Shown: in pieces, positions 40,256-48,611 of the stretch | Layout of the letters: the number at the start of each line of letters is the position of its first letter | How positions within the stretch are numbered: position 1 is the first letter of the stretch | Source of the DNA: Gaiellasilicea sp037721555 | GTDB lineage: Bacteria > Actinomycetota > Thermoleophilia > Gaiellales > Gaiellaceae | Direction of reading: 5' to 3' | NCBI GenBank assembly: GCA_037721555.1 | Contig: JBBJOI010000009.1 | Coordinates: 1-64,000 of the forward strand | Length of the DNA stretch: 64,000 nt | Program-made: the position numbers and the translations under genes | The notes under the pieces: model-generated | What the model was told of the DNA's origin: nothing | What the model saw: only the letters and a program-made list of their open reading frames with translations | Database searches by the model: none

Positions 40256-41281
40256 GTGGGATCGACCGCGGTAGGACGTCTTCGGCTCCTCTCGGCCTGT
40301 GTCGCGGGATCACTGCTGCTTTCCGGAAGCGCAGTGGCACGTCAGGACGTCGCCGGCGCTGCTGGGCCGCTGGCCGAGCGGCGGGCCGGGCCGGCGATCT
40401 TCTATTACCCCTGGTTCGGCACGCCAGCAAAGGACGGGCAGTACCTTCACTGGCACCAGCGCGGGAACGTCCCGCCCGCGAGCATCGCCTCCGGCTTCTA
40501 TCCATCGCGGGGGCCATACTCCTCCTCCGACGCAACCGTGTTGAGGGGGCAGATGCGCGAGATCGCGGCCGCAGGGATCTCGACGGTCGTCGTCTCGTGG
40601 TGGGGTCGCGGCTCCGTCGAGGACGCGCGACTGCCCGGCGTTGTGAAGGCGGCGCGCGCTCAGGGGCTGGCGGTGGCGGCGCACGTCGAGCCCTACGCCG
40701 GCCGGACGGTAGCGAGCACGGGTGAGGACGTCGCGTACCTCCGCCGCTTCGGCCTGAGGGACTTCTACATTTGGGCGTCGTCCGAACTCCCTGCCGCGGA
40801 GTGGCGTGAGCTGAACGCGGATCTGGTCGGCGTGCGCGTCTTCGCGAACACGAACCTCGTCGGTCGCGCGGCCGCCGGAGCATTCGACGGCGTCTACACC
40901 TACGACGTGCTCCTGTTCACAGGTGCTCTCTTTCCGCGGTTCTGCACGCAGGCCCGCAAGGCGGGGCTTCTGTGTGCGCCTTCGGTCGGGCCTGGGTACG
41001 ACGCCCGGCGTGCGACCGGCGACCCGCGCATCCGCTCGCGGCGCGATGGTGCGACCTACGACGCGATGTGGCGAGGCGCGATCGACGCGGGCGCAGATGT
41101 GGTGACGATCACGAGCTACAACGAGTGGCACGAGGGAACACAGATCGAGCCGGCACGAAGCGGCCGGCGCGGGTACCAGAGCTACGACGGCGCCTGGGGG
41201 AAGCGGGGCGCCGCTGCGGAGACCGCCTACCTCGCGCGCACGGCATACTGGGCGAAGCGGTTGACCGCTTCGCGTCCGTAG
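40256..41281 (+). CDS. Secreted GH99-like (endo-alpha-mannosidase-type) protein
   Basis: A 341-residue exported protein. The signal peptide is LRLLSACVAGSLLLSGSAVA. The body has AIFYYPWFGTPAKDGQYLHW, GISTVVVSWWGRGS and the diagnostic TSYNEWHEGTQIEPA near the C terminus, as in GH99 and GT-WbsX-related proteins, suggesting an alpha-mannan or similar glycan substrate. GTG 40256 lies 7 nt after TAGGAT, suggesting a leaderless message. It converges on hutF. Confidence 0.82.
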   Translation: MGSTAVGRLRLLSACVAGSLLLSGSAVARQDVAGAAGPLAERRAGPAIFYYPWFGTPAKDGQYLHWHQRGNVPPASIASGFYPSRGPYSSSDATVLRGQMREIAAAGISTVVVSWWGRGSVEDARLPGVVKAARAQGLAVAAHVEPYAGRTVASTGEDVAYLRRFGLRDFYIWASSELPAAEWRELNADLVGVRVFANTNLVGRAAAGAFDGVYTYDVLLFTGALFPRFCTQARKAGLLCAPSVGPGYDARRATGDPRIRSRRDGATYDAMWRGAIDAGADVVTITSYNEWHEGTQIEPARSGRRGYQSYDGAWGKRGAAAETAYLARTAYWAKRLTASRP

Positions 41282-41297
41282 TACACCGCCGTTTCGG

Positions 41298-42308
41298 CTA
41301 GCGCCTGACCACGTCGCTGCCGCAGCCCGAGACGAGCGCGTCGAGGACGTCGGCCGCGTCGACCCGCGCGAGCGACGGGTGGCCGAGGTCGATCTCGATC
41401 TCCGGCCAGCTCTCGAGCCCCAGGCTCCGCGCGCCCTCGTCGGAGCCGTAGCAGAGCAACCGCCCCGTCCCGAAGACGTCGCGCCGGCCGGTTTGACGGC
41501 GGCCGATCCCTTCGAGCTCTCGGAGCTCTTCGAGGGGGTCGATCCGTACGTTCGAGTCCGAGCCGATGCAGAGCGAGATGCGGCGCTGCGCGATCCGCGC
41601 CGCCGGGAGGAAGCCGTCGGCGAGGTCGGCCTCCGTCGTCGGGCAGGCACACACCGTCGTGCCCGACTCGGCGAGGAGATCGAGCTCGGTGCCGTCCGCG
41701 TGCGTGGCATGCACGACCGTGACGTGAGGCCCGAGACAGCCGGTGCGCGCGAGCAGCTCGATCGGCCGGCAACCGTGCTCGGCCAGGCACTCCTCGATCT
41801 CCCGCGGCTGCTCGTCCGCATGGACGTGTAGCGGCAGGCGTTCGTCGGCGGCGTACCGACCGAGCCGCTCGAGCCAGGCGGCGGAGCAGGCGCGGACCGA
41901 GTGGGGGGCGACGCCGACGGCGACGTCCGCTTCGCGAAGCTCCTCGAGTTGCCGGAGATACTCGGCGACCGAAGGCTGGCGCATGCGCTCGAGCCCGCCC
42001 CGCTCGTACGCGACGAACAGGAGGACGAGCTCTACATCGGCTTCGACCGCCGCCTCCTGCGCCGCCTCGGCCTCCCGGAGACCGAGGTAGTGAAACTCCC
42101 CGACGCCTGTATACCCCGCCGACCGCATCTCCCGGTAGGCCTCGACGTAGAGCGCCCGCACCGTCGCCGGTGTCTGGCGCTCAGCTTCGGCCAGCATCAG
42201 CTCGCGCCAGGCCCAGAAGTCGCCACCGCTCGCGCGCCCGCGGAGGGCGCGCTGAAAGGTGTGGGAATGGGCGTTCACGAAGCCCGGCAGGCGGAGCGCT
42301 TCGACCAT
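41298..42308 (-). CDS. HutF-like formimidoylglutamate deiminase (amidohydrolase)
   Basis: A 336-residue amidohydrolase. Metal ligands are in VNAHSHTFQRALRG, LHVHADEQP, VVHATH and IGSDSNVRIDPLEEL. The FWAWRELM segment is typical of HutF, which converts N-formimino-L-glutamate to N-formyl-L-glutamate in histidine catabolism. It lacks the N-terminal beta-strand subdomain of full-length HutF (~450 residues), so the assignment is to family rather than exact enzyme. No other hut gene is in view. Divergent from pgsA. Confidence 0.75.
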   Translation of the reverse strand: MVEALRLPGFVNAHSHTFQRALRGRASGGDFWAWRELMLAEAERQTPATVRALYVEAYREMRSAGYTGVGEFHYLGLREAEAAQEAAVEADVELVLLFVAYERGGLERMRQPSVAEYLRQLEELREADVAVGVAPHSVRACSAAWLERLGRYAADERLPLHVHADEQPREIEECLAEHGCRPIELLARTGCLGPHVTVVHATHADGTELDLLAESGTTVCACPTTEADLADGFLPAARIAQRRISLCIGSDSNVRIDPLEELRELEGIGRRQTGRRDVFGTGRLLCYGSDEGARSLGLESWPEIEIDLGHPSLARVDAADVLDALVSGCGSDVVRR

Positions 42309-42314
42309 GCGCAC

Positions 42315-42320
42315 TATCCT
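42315..42320 (+). promoter_or_regulatory. Candidate -10 box for leaderless pgsA-like gene
   Basis: TATCCT lies 6 nt before ATG 42327 in the 18-bp gap to the divergent hutF-like gene. The reverse strand offers CAGGAT 7 nt from the hutF start. Confidence 0.45.
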
Positions 42321-42326
42321 GTCAGC

Positions 42327-42878
42327 ATGGCCACGCGCGCTGTCTCGGCTCCGCTGACCCGGATCCCGAACGCGCTCACCGTGCTCCGGCTGGCCCTGAT
42401 CCCGATCTTCGTGATCGTCTACGTCCGCGCAGGAGACGGCTCGAGCTGGGGCGCGGGCTGGATCTTCCTCGTCGCGGGCGTGACCGACCAGGTGGATGGC
42501 TGGCTCGCGCGCCGGTGGCACGTCGAATCCCGCTTCGGCCAGCTCGCCGACCCGCTCGCCGACCGGCTGATGATCGACGCGGCCGTGATCCTGATCTGGC
42601 TCGAGGACAAGCTGCCGTGGCCGGCGGCGCTCGTCGTGATCGCGCGTGACGTCCTGTTAGTGGGTGGGTACAAGCTGCTCGTGCCACATGGCTACGAGCT
42701 CCGCGTCAGCGCCCTCGGCAAGGCGGCCACCTGGCTGCTCTACCTCGCGGTGGGGATCCTGGCGGTTGTCGGACACGAGACCGAATGGCCGCTCTGGCTC
42801 TTCTGGGTCGCGCTCGGCCTCGCTCTCGTGGCCGCGGCGCACTATGTCCTGAAGGCGCGCCGGGAGGAGAGGGTGTGA
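42327..42878 (+). CDS. CDP-alcohol phosphatidyltransferase (PgsA-like)
   Basis: A 183-residue membrane enzyme with the full CDP-alcohol motif D-x2-DG-x2-AR-x8-G-x3-D-x3-D (DQVDGWLARRWHVESRFG then QLADPLAD). The likely product is phosphatidylglycerophosphate; cardiolipin or inositol variants cannot be excluded. Four to five hydrophobic helices. First gene of an overlapping run with a small secreted protein and the nucleotidyltransferase fusion. Confidence 0.88.
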   Translation: MATRAVSAPLTRIPNALTVLRLALIPIFVIVYVRAGDGSSWGAGWIFLVAGVTDQVDGWLARRWHVESRFGQLADPLADRLMIDAAVILIWLEDKLPWPAALVVIARDVLLVGGYKLLVPHGYELRVSALGKAATWLLYLAVGILAVVGHETEWPLWLFWVALGLALVAAAHYVLKARREERV

Positions 42879-43285
42879 TCGCAGAGCTGCTCACGGTGCT
42901 GGCGATCGCGTCTCCCTCGGCGGAGCAGCAGCTCTGCCCGGTCACGCGCCCCGCACACCCCTCGGGGCGGTACGGCAGTCGCCGACTGTGGACGGTGCTT
43001 CCGGTCGGCGGCGGTCTCCGGGTGCAGCAAGGCGCGGACGGCTCGATCGGGACGAAGCTCAGTTGGATCCCCGACCGTGATCGGGGCCTCCGGTTGGTCG
43101 TCGGCGGTCGAAGGCTCGACGCCCCGGGGCGGATGCGCGTGCTCGGCGTCCACTGGGGGTACTCCTCGACCGGGAGGGGATCGTGGGCGAGCGCCGTTGA
43201 GTTCGCGAGCGCCGGGTGCTGGCGCATCACTGGCCGCGCCGGCCCTTCGACGCTCTCCTACGTCGTCAAGGTCGTGCCTGAGTGA
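42875..43285 (+). CDS. Small hypothetical protein, possibly exported
   Basis: A 136-residue protein with a weakly hydrophobic N terminus (MIAELLTVLAIASPSAEQQLC) that could be a short signal. A beta-rich body follows with two Cys (about 21 and 117). No family recognised. GTG 42875 overlaps the pgsA stop (GTGA), and its own stop overlaps the next gene, so all three are coupled. Confidence 0.7.
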   Translation: MIAELLTVLAIASPSAEQQLCPVTRPAHPSGRYGSRRLWTVLPVGGGLRVQQGADGSIGTKLSWIPDRDRGLRLVVGGRRLDAPGRMRVLGVHWGYSSTGRGSWASAVEFASAGCWRITGRAGPSTLSYVVKVVPE

Positions 43286-45816
43286 AGGCCGTCGTGATGG
43301 CGGGCGGCGAGGGGACGCGCCTCAGGCCGCTCACCTCGAACCAGCCGAAACCGATGGTCCCCATCGTCGGCAAGCCCTGCATGGAGCACATCCTCGAGCT
43401 GCTGCGCGAGCACGGCCTCCACGATGTGATCGTCACGCTCGCGTTCATGCCACAGGCGATCAGGAGCTACTTCGGGTCGGGCGAGACGCTGGGCCTGAAA
43501 ATCGAGTACTCGGTGGAAGAGCTCCCGCTCGGAACCGCCGGCTCGGTTCGGCTCGCCAGCGGCGCGCTCGACGAGACGTTCCTCGTCATCTCGGGCGACG
43601 CGCTCTGCGACGTTGACCTCGGGGCGCTGATCGCGTTCCACCGGGAGAAGCGCGCAGCAGTGACGATCGGCCTCAAGTCGGTCGACAACCCGCTCGAGTT
43701 CGGCATCGTCGTCACCGACGACGAGGGGCGGGTCGAGCGCTTCCTCGAGAAGCCCTCCTGGGGTCAGGTCTTCTCCGACACGATCAATACGGGGATCTAC
43801 GTGCTCGAGCCCGAGGTGCTGAAGCACATCCCGACCGACCGCCCGTTCGATTTCTCCAAGGAGCTCTTCCCACTCCTGCTCGAGATGGGCAGGCCGATCT
43901 ACGGCTTCGTCCTCGACGGCTACTGGCAGGACATCGGCAACCTCGACCAGTACCGCCAGGCGAACTTCGACGCGCTCGACGAGCGCGTGCGGCTCTCGAT
44001 CGACGGGATTCGCCTGCGCGGCAACGTTTGGATCGGCGAGGGCGCCGAGATCGACGACGTCGAGCAGCTGGAGGGGCCCGCCTACCTCGGCAACTACTGC
44101 CGGATCGCCCGCGACGCATCCGTCGGCCCCTACTCGGTGCTCTCTGCCAGTGTCGCTCTGCGTGAGCGGGCCCGCACGACCCGTTCGGTGATCGACAGCT
44201 CCACGCACGTTGGGCGCAGCACGCTCATCGAAGGCGCGATCATGGGGCGCTCCTGCGACGTCCGCGATCACGTGCGCATCCACGAGGGAGCGGCGATCGG
44301 CGACGAGGTCACGATCGGCTCCGAGGCCAGCATCATGCCGCACGTCCGGATCTACCCCTACAAGGAGATCGAAACCGGCTCGCAGGTGAGCGAGAACGTG
44401 ATCTGGGAGTCCCGTACGTCGAGTCGCCTCTTCGGCAAGGACGGCGTCGCAGGCCTCGTGAACGTCGACCTGACGCCCGAGATGGCTGTCAGGCTCGCCG
44501 CCTCGCTCGGCACCGCCCTCAAGCGTGGCGCGCGCGTGGTCGCGAGCCGCGACTCCGGAGACGCCTGCCGGATGATCAAGCGCGCCATGATCTCTGGCCT
44601 GAACGCGACCGGCGTCGACGTCGCCGACCTCCGGGTCTCGCCTCCTGCAGTCGGCAGGCACGTGCTGAAGACGCAGGCTTTCGACGCCCAGGTTCACATC
44701 GGCGCCGGCCACATCGATCCCGAGGCGGTCTTCGTCCGCTTCTACGAGCCGCCGGGCATCCTGATCACCGCCTCCTTCCAGAAGGAGATCGAGAAGAACT
44801 TCTCGCGCCAGGAGCTGCGGCGCGTGGCCGCGGGGAGCGTCGGCTCCGTCTCCTATCCAGCGCGGGTGCGCGAGAGCTACGCGCACGATCTCGTCGACTC
44901 GCTCGACGCGGAGACGATCCGCGCCCGGCGCTTCCGGATCGTCGTCGACTACGGCTACTCCGCTGCTTCCTATGTGCTTCCGCTCGTCGTCGGGCCCCTC
45001 GGGGTCGAAGCGGTCTCCTCGCACGGCTTCTTCGCCGAAGAGAGCGGGGTGCAGGGAACGCTGTCTCAGGCGATCGGCCAGACGAAGAAGCTCGTCACGG
45101 CGATCAGCGCCGACCTCGGAGCCGTCTTCGACCGCGCGGCGGAACGCCTCTACCTCATCGACGACGCCGGGCGTGAGGTTCCGGTCGAGCAAGCGCTCCT
45201 CCTCTTCCTCAGCCTGATCAGCGCAGCCGGCACGACGGGCAAGGTCGCCTTTCCGGTGACCGTCACAAGTCAGGTCGACGCGCTCGTCGGCAGCCGCCTC
45301 GAGGTGGTACGGACACCCAACTCGCTCGCCGACCTGACACGCGCAGCGGCGGAGGAAGATGTCGTGTTCGCGGGATCCGTTGGTGGCGGCTACGTCTTCC
45401 CGGAGTTTCTCCCTGCCTACGACGCCGTCGCGAGCCTCGCGAAGCTGCTCGAGTTGCTCGCGCGGGTCGAGAGCCCGGTCTCGAAGCTCGTCGCCGAGCT
45501 CCCGCAACCAACCCTGGTTCACCGCCAGCTCGCCTGTCCCTGGGCGCGCAAGGGTCAGGTGATGCGGTTGCTCAACGAGCGCCTCGCTGGGCGCGACCTC
45601 GATCTCACGGACGGGATCAAGCTGCTCGGCGAGCACGGCTGGGCGCAGGTGCTCCCAGACCCGGACGAGCCGCTCCTCCACCTCTACGCCGAGGGTGTGA
45701 CGACCGAAGACTCCACCCAGCTCGAGCAAGAGGTGCGGGAGCTCGTCCAGGAGATCATGCAGGGAGACGGCATCGAGTCCCGAATCCCCGTAGAGGCAGT
45801 AGAAGCCTCAGGCTGA
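43282..45816 (+). CDS. Sugar-phosphate nucleotidyltransferase / phosphomannomutase-like fusion
   Basis: An 844-residue fusion. Residues 1-235 are an NTP-transferase (MAGGEGTRLRPLTSNQPKPM, FLEKPSWGQVFSDTINTGIY). About 255-370 form a left-handed beta-helix of hexapeptide repeats, and 375-830 a phosphohexomutase-like region. The mutase phosphoserine loop reads VASRDSGDACRMIK rather than TASHNP. The metal loop DxDxDR is degenerate (DLGAVFDRAAERLYLIDD). It probably makes GDP-mannose or another NDP-sugar for the envelope, with the mutase part possibly inactive. GTG 43282 overlaps the preceding stop. Confidence 0.85.
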   Translation: MKAVVMAGGEGTRLRPLTSNQPKPMVPIVGKPCMEHILELLREHGLHDVIVTLAFMPQAIRSYFGSGETLGLKIEYSVEELPLGTAGSVRLASGALDETFLVISGDALCDVDLGALIAFHREKRAAVTIGLKSVDNPLEFGIVVTDDEGRVERFLEKPSWGQVFSDTINTGIYVLEPEVLKHIPTDRPFDFSKELFPLLLEMGRPIYGFVLDGYWQDIGNLDQYRQANFDALDERVRLSIDGIRLRGNVWIGEGAEIDDVEQLEGPAYLGNYCRIARDASVGPYSVLSASVALRERARTTRSVIDSSTHVGRSTLIEGAIMGRSCDVRDHVRIHEGAAIGDEVTIGSEASIMPHVRIYPYKEIETGSQVSENVIWESRTSSRLFGKDGVAGLVNVDLTPEMAVRLAASLGTALKRGARVVASRDSGDACRMIKRAMISGLNATGVDVADLRVSPPAVGRHVLKTQAFDAQVHIGAGHIDPEAVFVRFYEPPGILITASFQKEIEKNFSRQELRRVAAGSVGSVSYPARVRESYAHDLVDSLDAETIRARRFRIVVDYGYSAASYVLPLVVGPLGVEAVSSHGFFAEESGVQGTLSQAIGQTKKLVTAISADLGAVFDRAAERLYLIDDAGREVPVEQALLLFLSLISAAGTTGKVAFPVTVTSQVDALVGSRLEVVRTPNSLADLTRAAAEEDVVFAGSVGGGYVFPEFLPAYDAVASLAKLLELLARVESPVSKLVAELPQPTLVHRQLACPWARKGQVMRLLNERLAGRDLDLTDGIKLLGEHGWAQVLPDPDEPLLHLYAEGVTTEDSTQLEQEVRELVQEIMQGDGIESRIPVEAVEASG

Positions 45817-45818
45817 GG

Positions 45819-45848
45819 TTGACCCCTCGGCAAGCTGGCTGCTTTACT
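45819..45848 (+). promoter_or_regulatory. Candidate promoter for the RsiG-FHA-MerR operon
   Basis: TTGACC (45819-45824) and TTTACT (45843-45848) are separated by 18 nt, placing transcription start about 25 nt before the GTG at 45880. Inference only. Confidence 0.35.
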
Positions 45849-45879
45849 GAGGACTCGAACCTCGACTGGAAGGCGCGTA

Positions 45880-46203
45880 GTGGATCCCAGCAATCCGAAG
45901 GACGAGCTCGAGGCGTTACCCGATTTCGGTTCCCTCTCCGACGACGACCTCAAGTCACTGATCGACAGGCTCGAGCGGGCGGAGAACGACGTCTCCTTCC
46001 GCCGGCGGCTCCTGCAGGGACGCATCGACATCCTGCGCGCCGAACGCACGGCACGACTGCAGAGTGGGGGCCGGGGTGGTAGCAACGTCGACCTGGGCCG
46101 GTTGACCGACATCCTTGCCTCGCGAGCAACGCCCGACTCCGGCCTGCGGCCCGAAGAGCCGGAAACCGACGAGCCCGACACGACGTCAGGCACGGGCCGG
46201 TGA
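45880..46203 (+). CDS. RsiG-like c-di-GMP-responsive anti-sigma factor (single motif)
   Basis: A 107-residue helical protein. Residues 35-50 (ENDVSFRRRLLQGRID) match exactly the c-di-GMP-binding signature E-x3-S-x2-R-x3-Q-x3-D: Glu35, Ser39, Arg42, Gln46, Asp50. Streptomyces RsiG has two copies and sequesters the sigma factor WhiG when bound to c-di-GMP; Rubrobacter RsiG has one copy and dimerises. Only one copy occurs here, so a homodimer is likely. Its cognate WhiG-type sigma is not in this window. The stop overlaps the FHA gene (GTGA). Confidence 0.82.
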   Translation: MDPSNPKDELEALPDFGSLSDDDLKSLIDRLERAENDVSFRRRLLQGRIDILRAERTARLQSGGRGGSNVDLGRLTDILASRATPDSGLRPEEPETDEPDTTSGTGR

Positions 46204-46664
46204 GTCACGTTTACTGCCCCGAGTGTGGCTTCCAGAACCCGGAGGTTGCCAACTTCTGCTCGAAGTGCGGCTCGCTCCTCCGCACGGACGAGGCGGGGGA
46301 GCAGACGATGACCATCGCCCCGGAGGATCTGGCGGACGATCCCGCAGCGGCACTCCACGACCTACCCGGAAAGGGACCGGCGCTCGTCGTCCGCTCGGGC
46401 GGCGGTCGGGCGGGCGAGAGCTTCCTGCTCTCGGGGGAGCGAACGCTGATCGGACGGTCGCCGGAATGCGACGTCTTCCTCGACGACGTCACCGTTTCGC
46501 GTCGCCACTCGCAGATCGGGCGGGACGGCGAGCGGTTCACGATCGAGGATCTTGGCAGCCTGAACGGGACGTTCGTCAACCGCCGGCGAACCGAGTCCGC
46601 GGCGCTCGAGGACGACGACGAGCTGCAGATCGGCAAGTACCGCCTGACCTTCCTCCGCCGATGA
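46200..46664 (+). CDS. FHA-domain protein with zinc ribbon (GarA-like)
   Basis: A 154-residue protein. The N-terminal zinc ribbon is CPECGFQNPEVANFCSKCG. A short linker contains EQTMTIAPED, a threonine pair placed like the phosphorylated N-terminal threonines of GarA/OdhI. The FHA domain follows (LIGRSPECDVFLDDVTVSRRHSQI, DLGSLNGTFVN; partial). GarA controls glutamate/TCA metabolism through Ser/Thr kinases. In mycobacteria garA is followed by the MerR gene ftsR, as here. Confidence 0.85.
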   Translation: MSHVYCPECGFQNPEVANFCSKCGSLLRTDEAGEQTMTIAPEDLADDPAAALHDLPGKGPALVVRSGGGRAGESFLLSGERTLIGRSPECDVFLDDVTVSRRHSQIGRDGERFTIEDLGSLNGTFVNRRRTESAALEDDDELQIGKYRLTFLRR

Positions 46665-47359
46665 CCACGACCGCCTTCGACCGCCGAGAGCACCAGCAAC
46701 AGCTGCATACGATTGGCGCAGTCTGCTCGCGGCTGCAGCCCGAGTTCCCGGACATCTCGATCTCGAAGATCCGCTACCTCGAGGATCAGGGGCTGCTGAC
46801 GCCCAAGCGAACGCGCGGCGGGTACCGCCTCTTCAGCGAGGACGACGTAGAGCGGCTCGAGACGATCCTGAGACTCCAGCGCGACGAGTTCCTACCGTTG
46901 CGCGTGATCCGCCAGGAGCTCGCCGCGGGCGGCGCCGCCGAGCGCACGCGCCGTCGCGCCGCCACTCTCGGGGACGCCGAGGGGGAGCTCGACCTGGCGG
47001 AATTGTGCGAGCGCGCGGAGGTCGACACCCGTTTGGCCCGCGCCCTGGAGGAGTTTGGCCTGCTCGTGCCCCGGATCGAGGGTGGCCAGCGGCTCTACCG
47101 CGAGAGCGACGCGGAGATTGCAGCTGCTTGCGGCCGGCTCGCGCACTTCGGCATCGACGCGCGACACCTCCGCACCTTCCGCAACTCGGCCGGGCGGGAG
47201 GCGGCGCTCCTGGAGCAGCTCGTCGCACCCGCGTTGCGGTCGCGCAACCCGGAGCGGCGGAAGTCGGCGCTGGACGACCTGCAGTCGCTCGCCGAGGCCT
47301 CGCAGGACCTCTCTCGGCTGCTCTTCTGGCGCGAGCTGCGGCAGCTCGCCGAGCGGTAG
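46661..47359 (+). CDS. MerR-family regulator (FtsR-like)
   Basis: A 232-residue protein. The MerR-type winged HTH is at the N terminus (TIGAVCSRLQPEFPDISISK, IRYLEDQGLLTPKRTRGGYRLF). A second, MerR-like region follows around residues 110-150 (LAELCERAEVDTRLARALEEFGLL), then a helical C terminus. Mycobacterial FtsR (Rv1828), next to garA, activates ftsZ-related genes. The synteny supports the same family. ATG overlaps the FHA stop (ATGA). Confidence 0.85.
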   Translation: MTTTAFDRREHQQQLHTIGAVCSRLQPEFPDISISKIRYLEDQGLLTPKRTRGGYRLFSEDDVERLETILRLQRDEFLPLRVIRQELAAGGAAERTRRRAATLGDAEGELDLAELCERAEVDTRLARALEEFGLLVPRIEGGQRLYRESDAEIAAACGRLAHFGIDARHLRTFRNSAGREAALLEQLVAPALRSRNPERRKSALDDLQSLAEASQDLSRLLFWRELRQLAER

Positions 47360-47362
47360 GGT
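47357..47362 (+). promoter_or_regulatory. Candidate -10 box for leaderless apt
   Basis: TAGGGT overlaps the stop codon of the MerR gene and lies exactly 6 nt before GTG 47369. Confidence 0.4.
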
Positions 47363-47368
47363 CACCGC

Positions 47369-47887
47369 GTGGCCCTCGACCTCCGCACGCTCGTTCGTGA
47401 GGTTCCGGACTTCCCTCAGCCGGGCATCGGCTTCAAGGACATCAGCCCGCTGCTCGCGGATCCCGAAGGGTTGCGGCAAGCGATCTCCGAGCTCGCAGCG
47501 TGGGGGAGGGCGAGGGAGCCGGACCTCGTCGTCGGCGCCGAGGCACGCGGTTTCTGGCTCGGCGCGGCGATCGCGCAGGCGATCGGCTGCGGCTTCGTTC
47601 CCGCGCGGCGCCCGGGAAAGCTGCCACCCGAGACGGTCAGCGTCACGTACGCGCTGGAGTACGGCCAGAACGCCCTCGAGCTCCATTCGTCGTCGTTCTG
47701 GGATGGGGCGCGGGTCCTCATCCACGATGATGTCCTTGCGACAGGGGGCACCATCGAGGCGATCGGCGGCCTGATCGAGCAGTTGGGTGGAGAGGTCGTG
47801 GGCGTGGCGTTCATCATCGACCTGACTTTTCTCGACGGTCGCAAGCGGCTCTCGCAGTACGAGATTCACTCCCTGATCGACTACTGA
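47369..47887 (+). CDS. apt: Adenine phosphoribosyltransferase
   Basis: A 172-residue purine-salvage enzyme. It has the family start VREVPDFPQPGIGFKDISPLL, the flexible-loop region RRPGKLPPETVSVTYALEYG and the PRPP-binding motif VLIHDDVLATGGTIEA. It converts adenine and PRPP to AMP in the cytoplasm. The GTG start follows a TAGGGT box by 6 nt, so it may be transcribed independently of the MerR gene. Confidence 0.95.
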   Translation: MALDLRTLVREVPDFPQPGIGFKDISPLLADPEGLRQAISELAAWGRAREPDLVVGAEARGFWLGAAIAQAIGCGFVPARRPGKLPPETVSVTYALEYGQNALELHSSSFWDGARVLIHDDVLATGGTIEAIGGLIEQLGGEVVGVAFIIDLTFLDGRKRLSQYEIHSLIDY

Positions 47888-47934
47888 CGGCGGGCCTTGC
47901 CGTTGGCCCCAGACGTGCCGATAACCGTGGAGCC

Positions 47935-48534
47935 ATGTACGACGCGCTAAGAGGTGTGTACACGTTCTCGTGCCCGCACCGCAACGAGACGAGGGTCACG
48001 CTGTCGTCTTTTCGCCGCCTCGAACGGCTGCCAGGCGCTGTGCACCCCGCCGTTTACGGCGTTCTGTTCAGCTGTGGCTGCGGCGAAGAGCACACGGGCC
48101 TCGTCGCTCACGACGAGCTCGACTGGGCCCCGCTCGGTGCATCCGTCGGCACCTTCCTCAACCTCATGACCTCGTCGCACGACAACGGTGCCACCGAGTT
48201 GGCGGAGGCGGCCGCAGCGAAGGTGAAGGCGGGGGAGTGGCCCTGGAGCTTCTACTGCTATCCAGAGGGCCGGCCGAGGCCGGTCTTCCCGTCCTCGTTC
48301 GTCGCGGTGGCGCCCGGTGAGCGCGCGCTCGGCCTTGCCGTCCGCTGTCCCGTCTGCGGGGCGCTCTCCGTGAATCTCGTCTCGCGGCCGCACGTCGATC
48401 TGCCCTTCTGGAACGACCTGAAGGTCGGCGTGATCGATCACGTCTTTGCGGAGGACGCGCTGGTCGCGCTTGACGCCTTCCGCTCCGAGCTCCAGTCCGC
48501 CCGCTTCGATGAGCGCCGCTTGCATCTCGAATAG
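47935..48534 (+). CDS. Hypothetical protein with zinc-binding-like Cys pairs
   Basis: A 199-residue soluble protein that I do not recognise. It has cysteine groups CPHRNE, SCGCGEEH and CPVCGALS that could form one or two zinc sites, and a C-terminal helical segment (VIDHVFAEDALVALDAFRSEL). No signal peptide is visible. ATG 47935 is the first start after apt, 47 bp away. The reading frame is clean and codon use matches neighbours, so it is a real gene. Confidence 0.75.
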   Translation: MYDALRGVYTFSCPHRNETRVTLSSFRRLERLPGAVHPAVYGVLFSCGCGEEHTGLVAHDELDWAPLGASVGTFLNLMTSSHDNGATELAEAAAAKVKAGEWPWSFYCYPEGRPRPVFPSSFVAVAPGERALGLAVRCPVCGALSVNLVSRPHVDLPFWNDLKVGVIDHVFAEDALVALDAFRSELQSARFDERRLHLE

Positions 48535-48611
48535 CCCGCTTGCCGTTGTACCCCTGCCCGTTGTACCCATGGGGGTTCCACAACCGGCTGAACGGGTACG
48601 GAGGCATTGAG

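Noticed and set aside
43258..45729. An 823-codon open frame antisense to the nucleotidyltransferase fusion
   Set aside because: No recognisable domain; a shadow of the plus-strand gene.
45840..45870. A T-loop-like GGTTCGAGTCC on the minus strand upstream of the RsiG gene
   Set aside because: No matching acceptor or anticodon stems; it lies in the RsiG promoter region.
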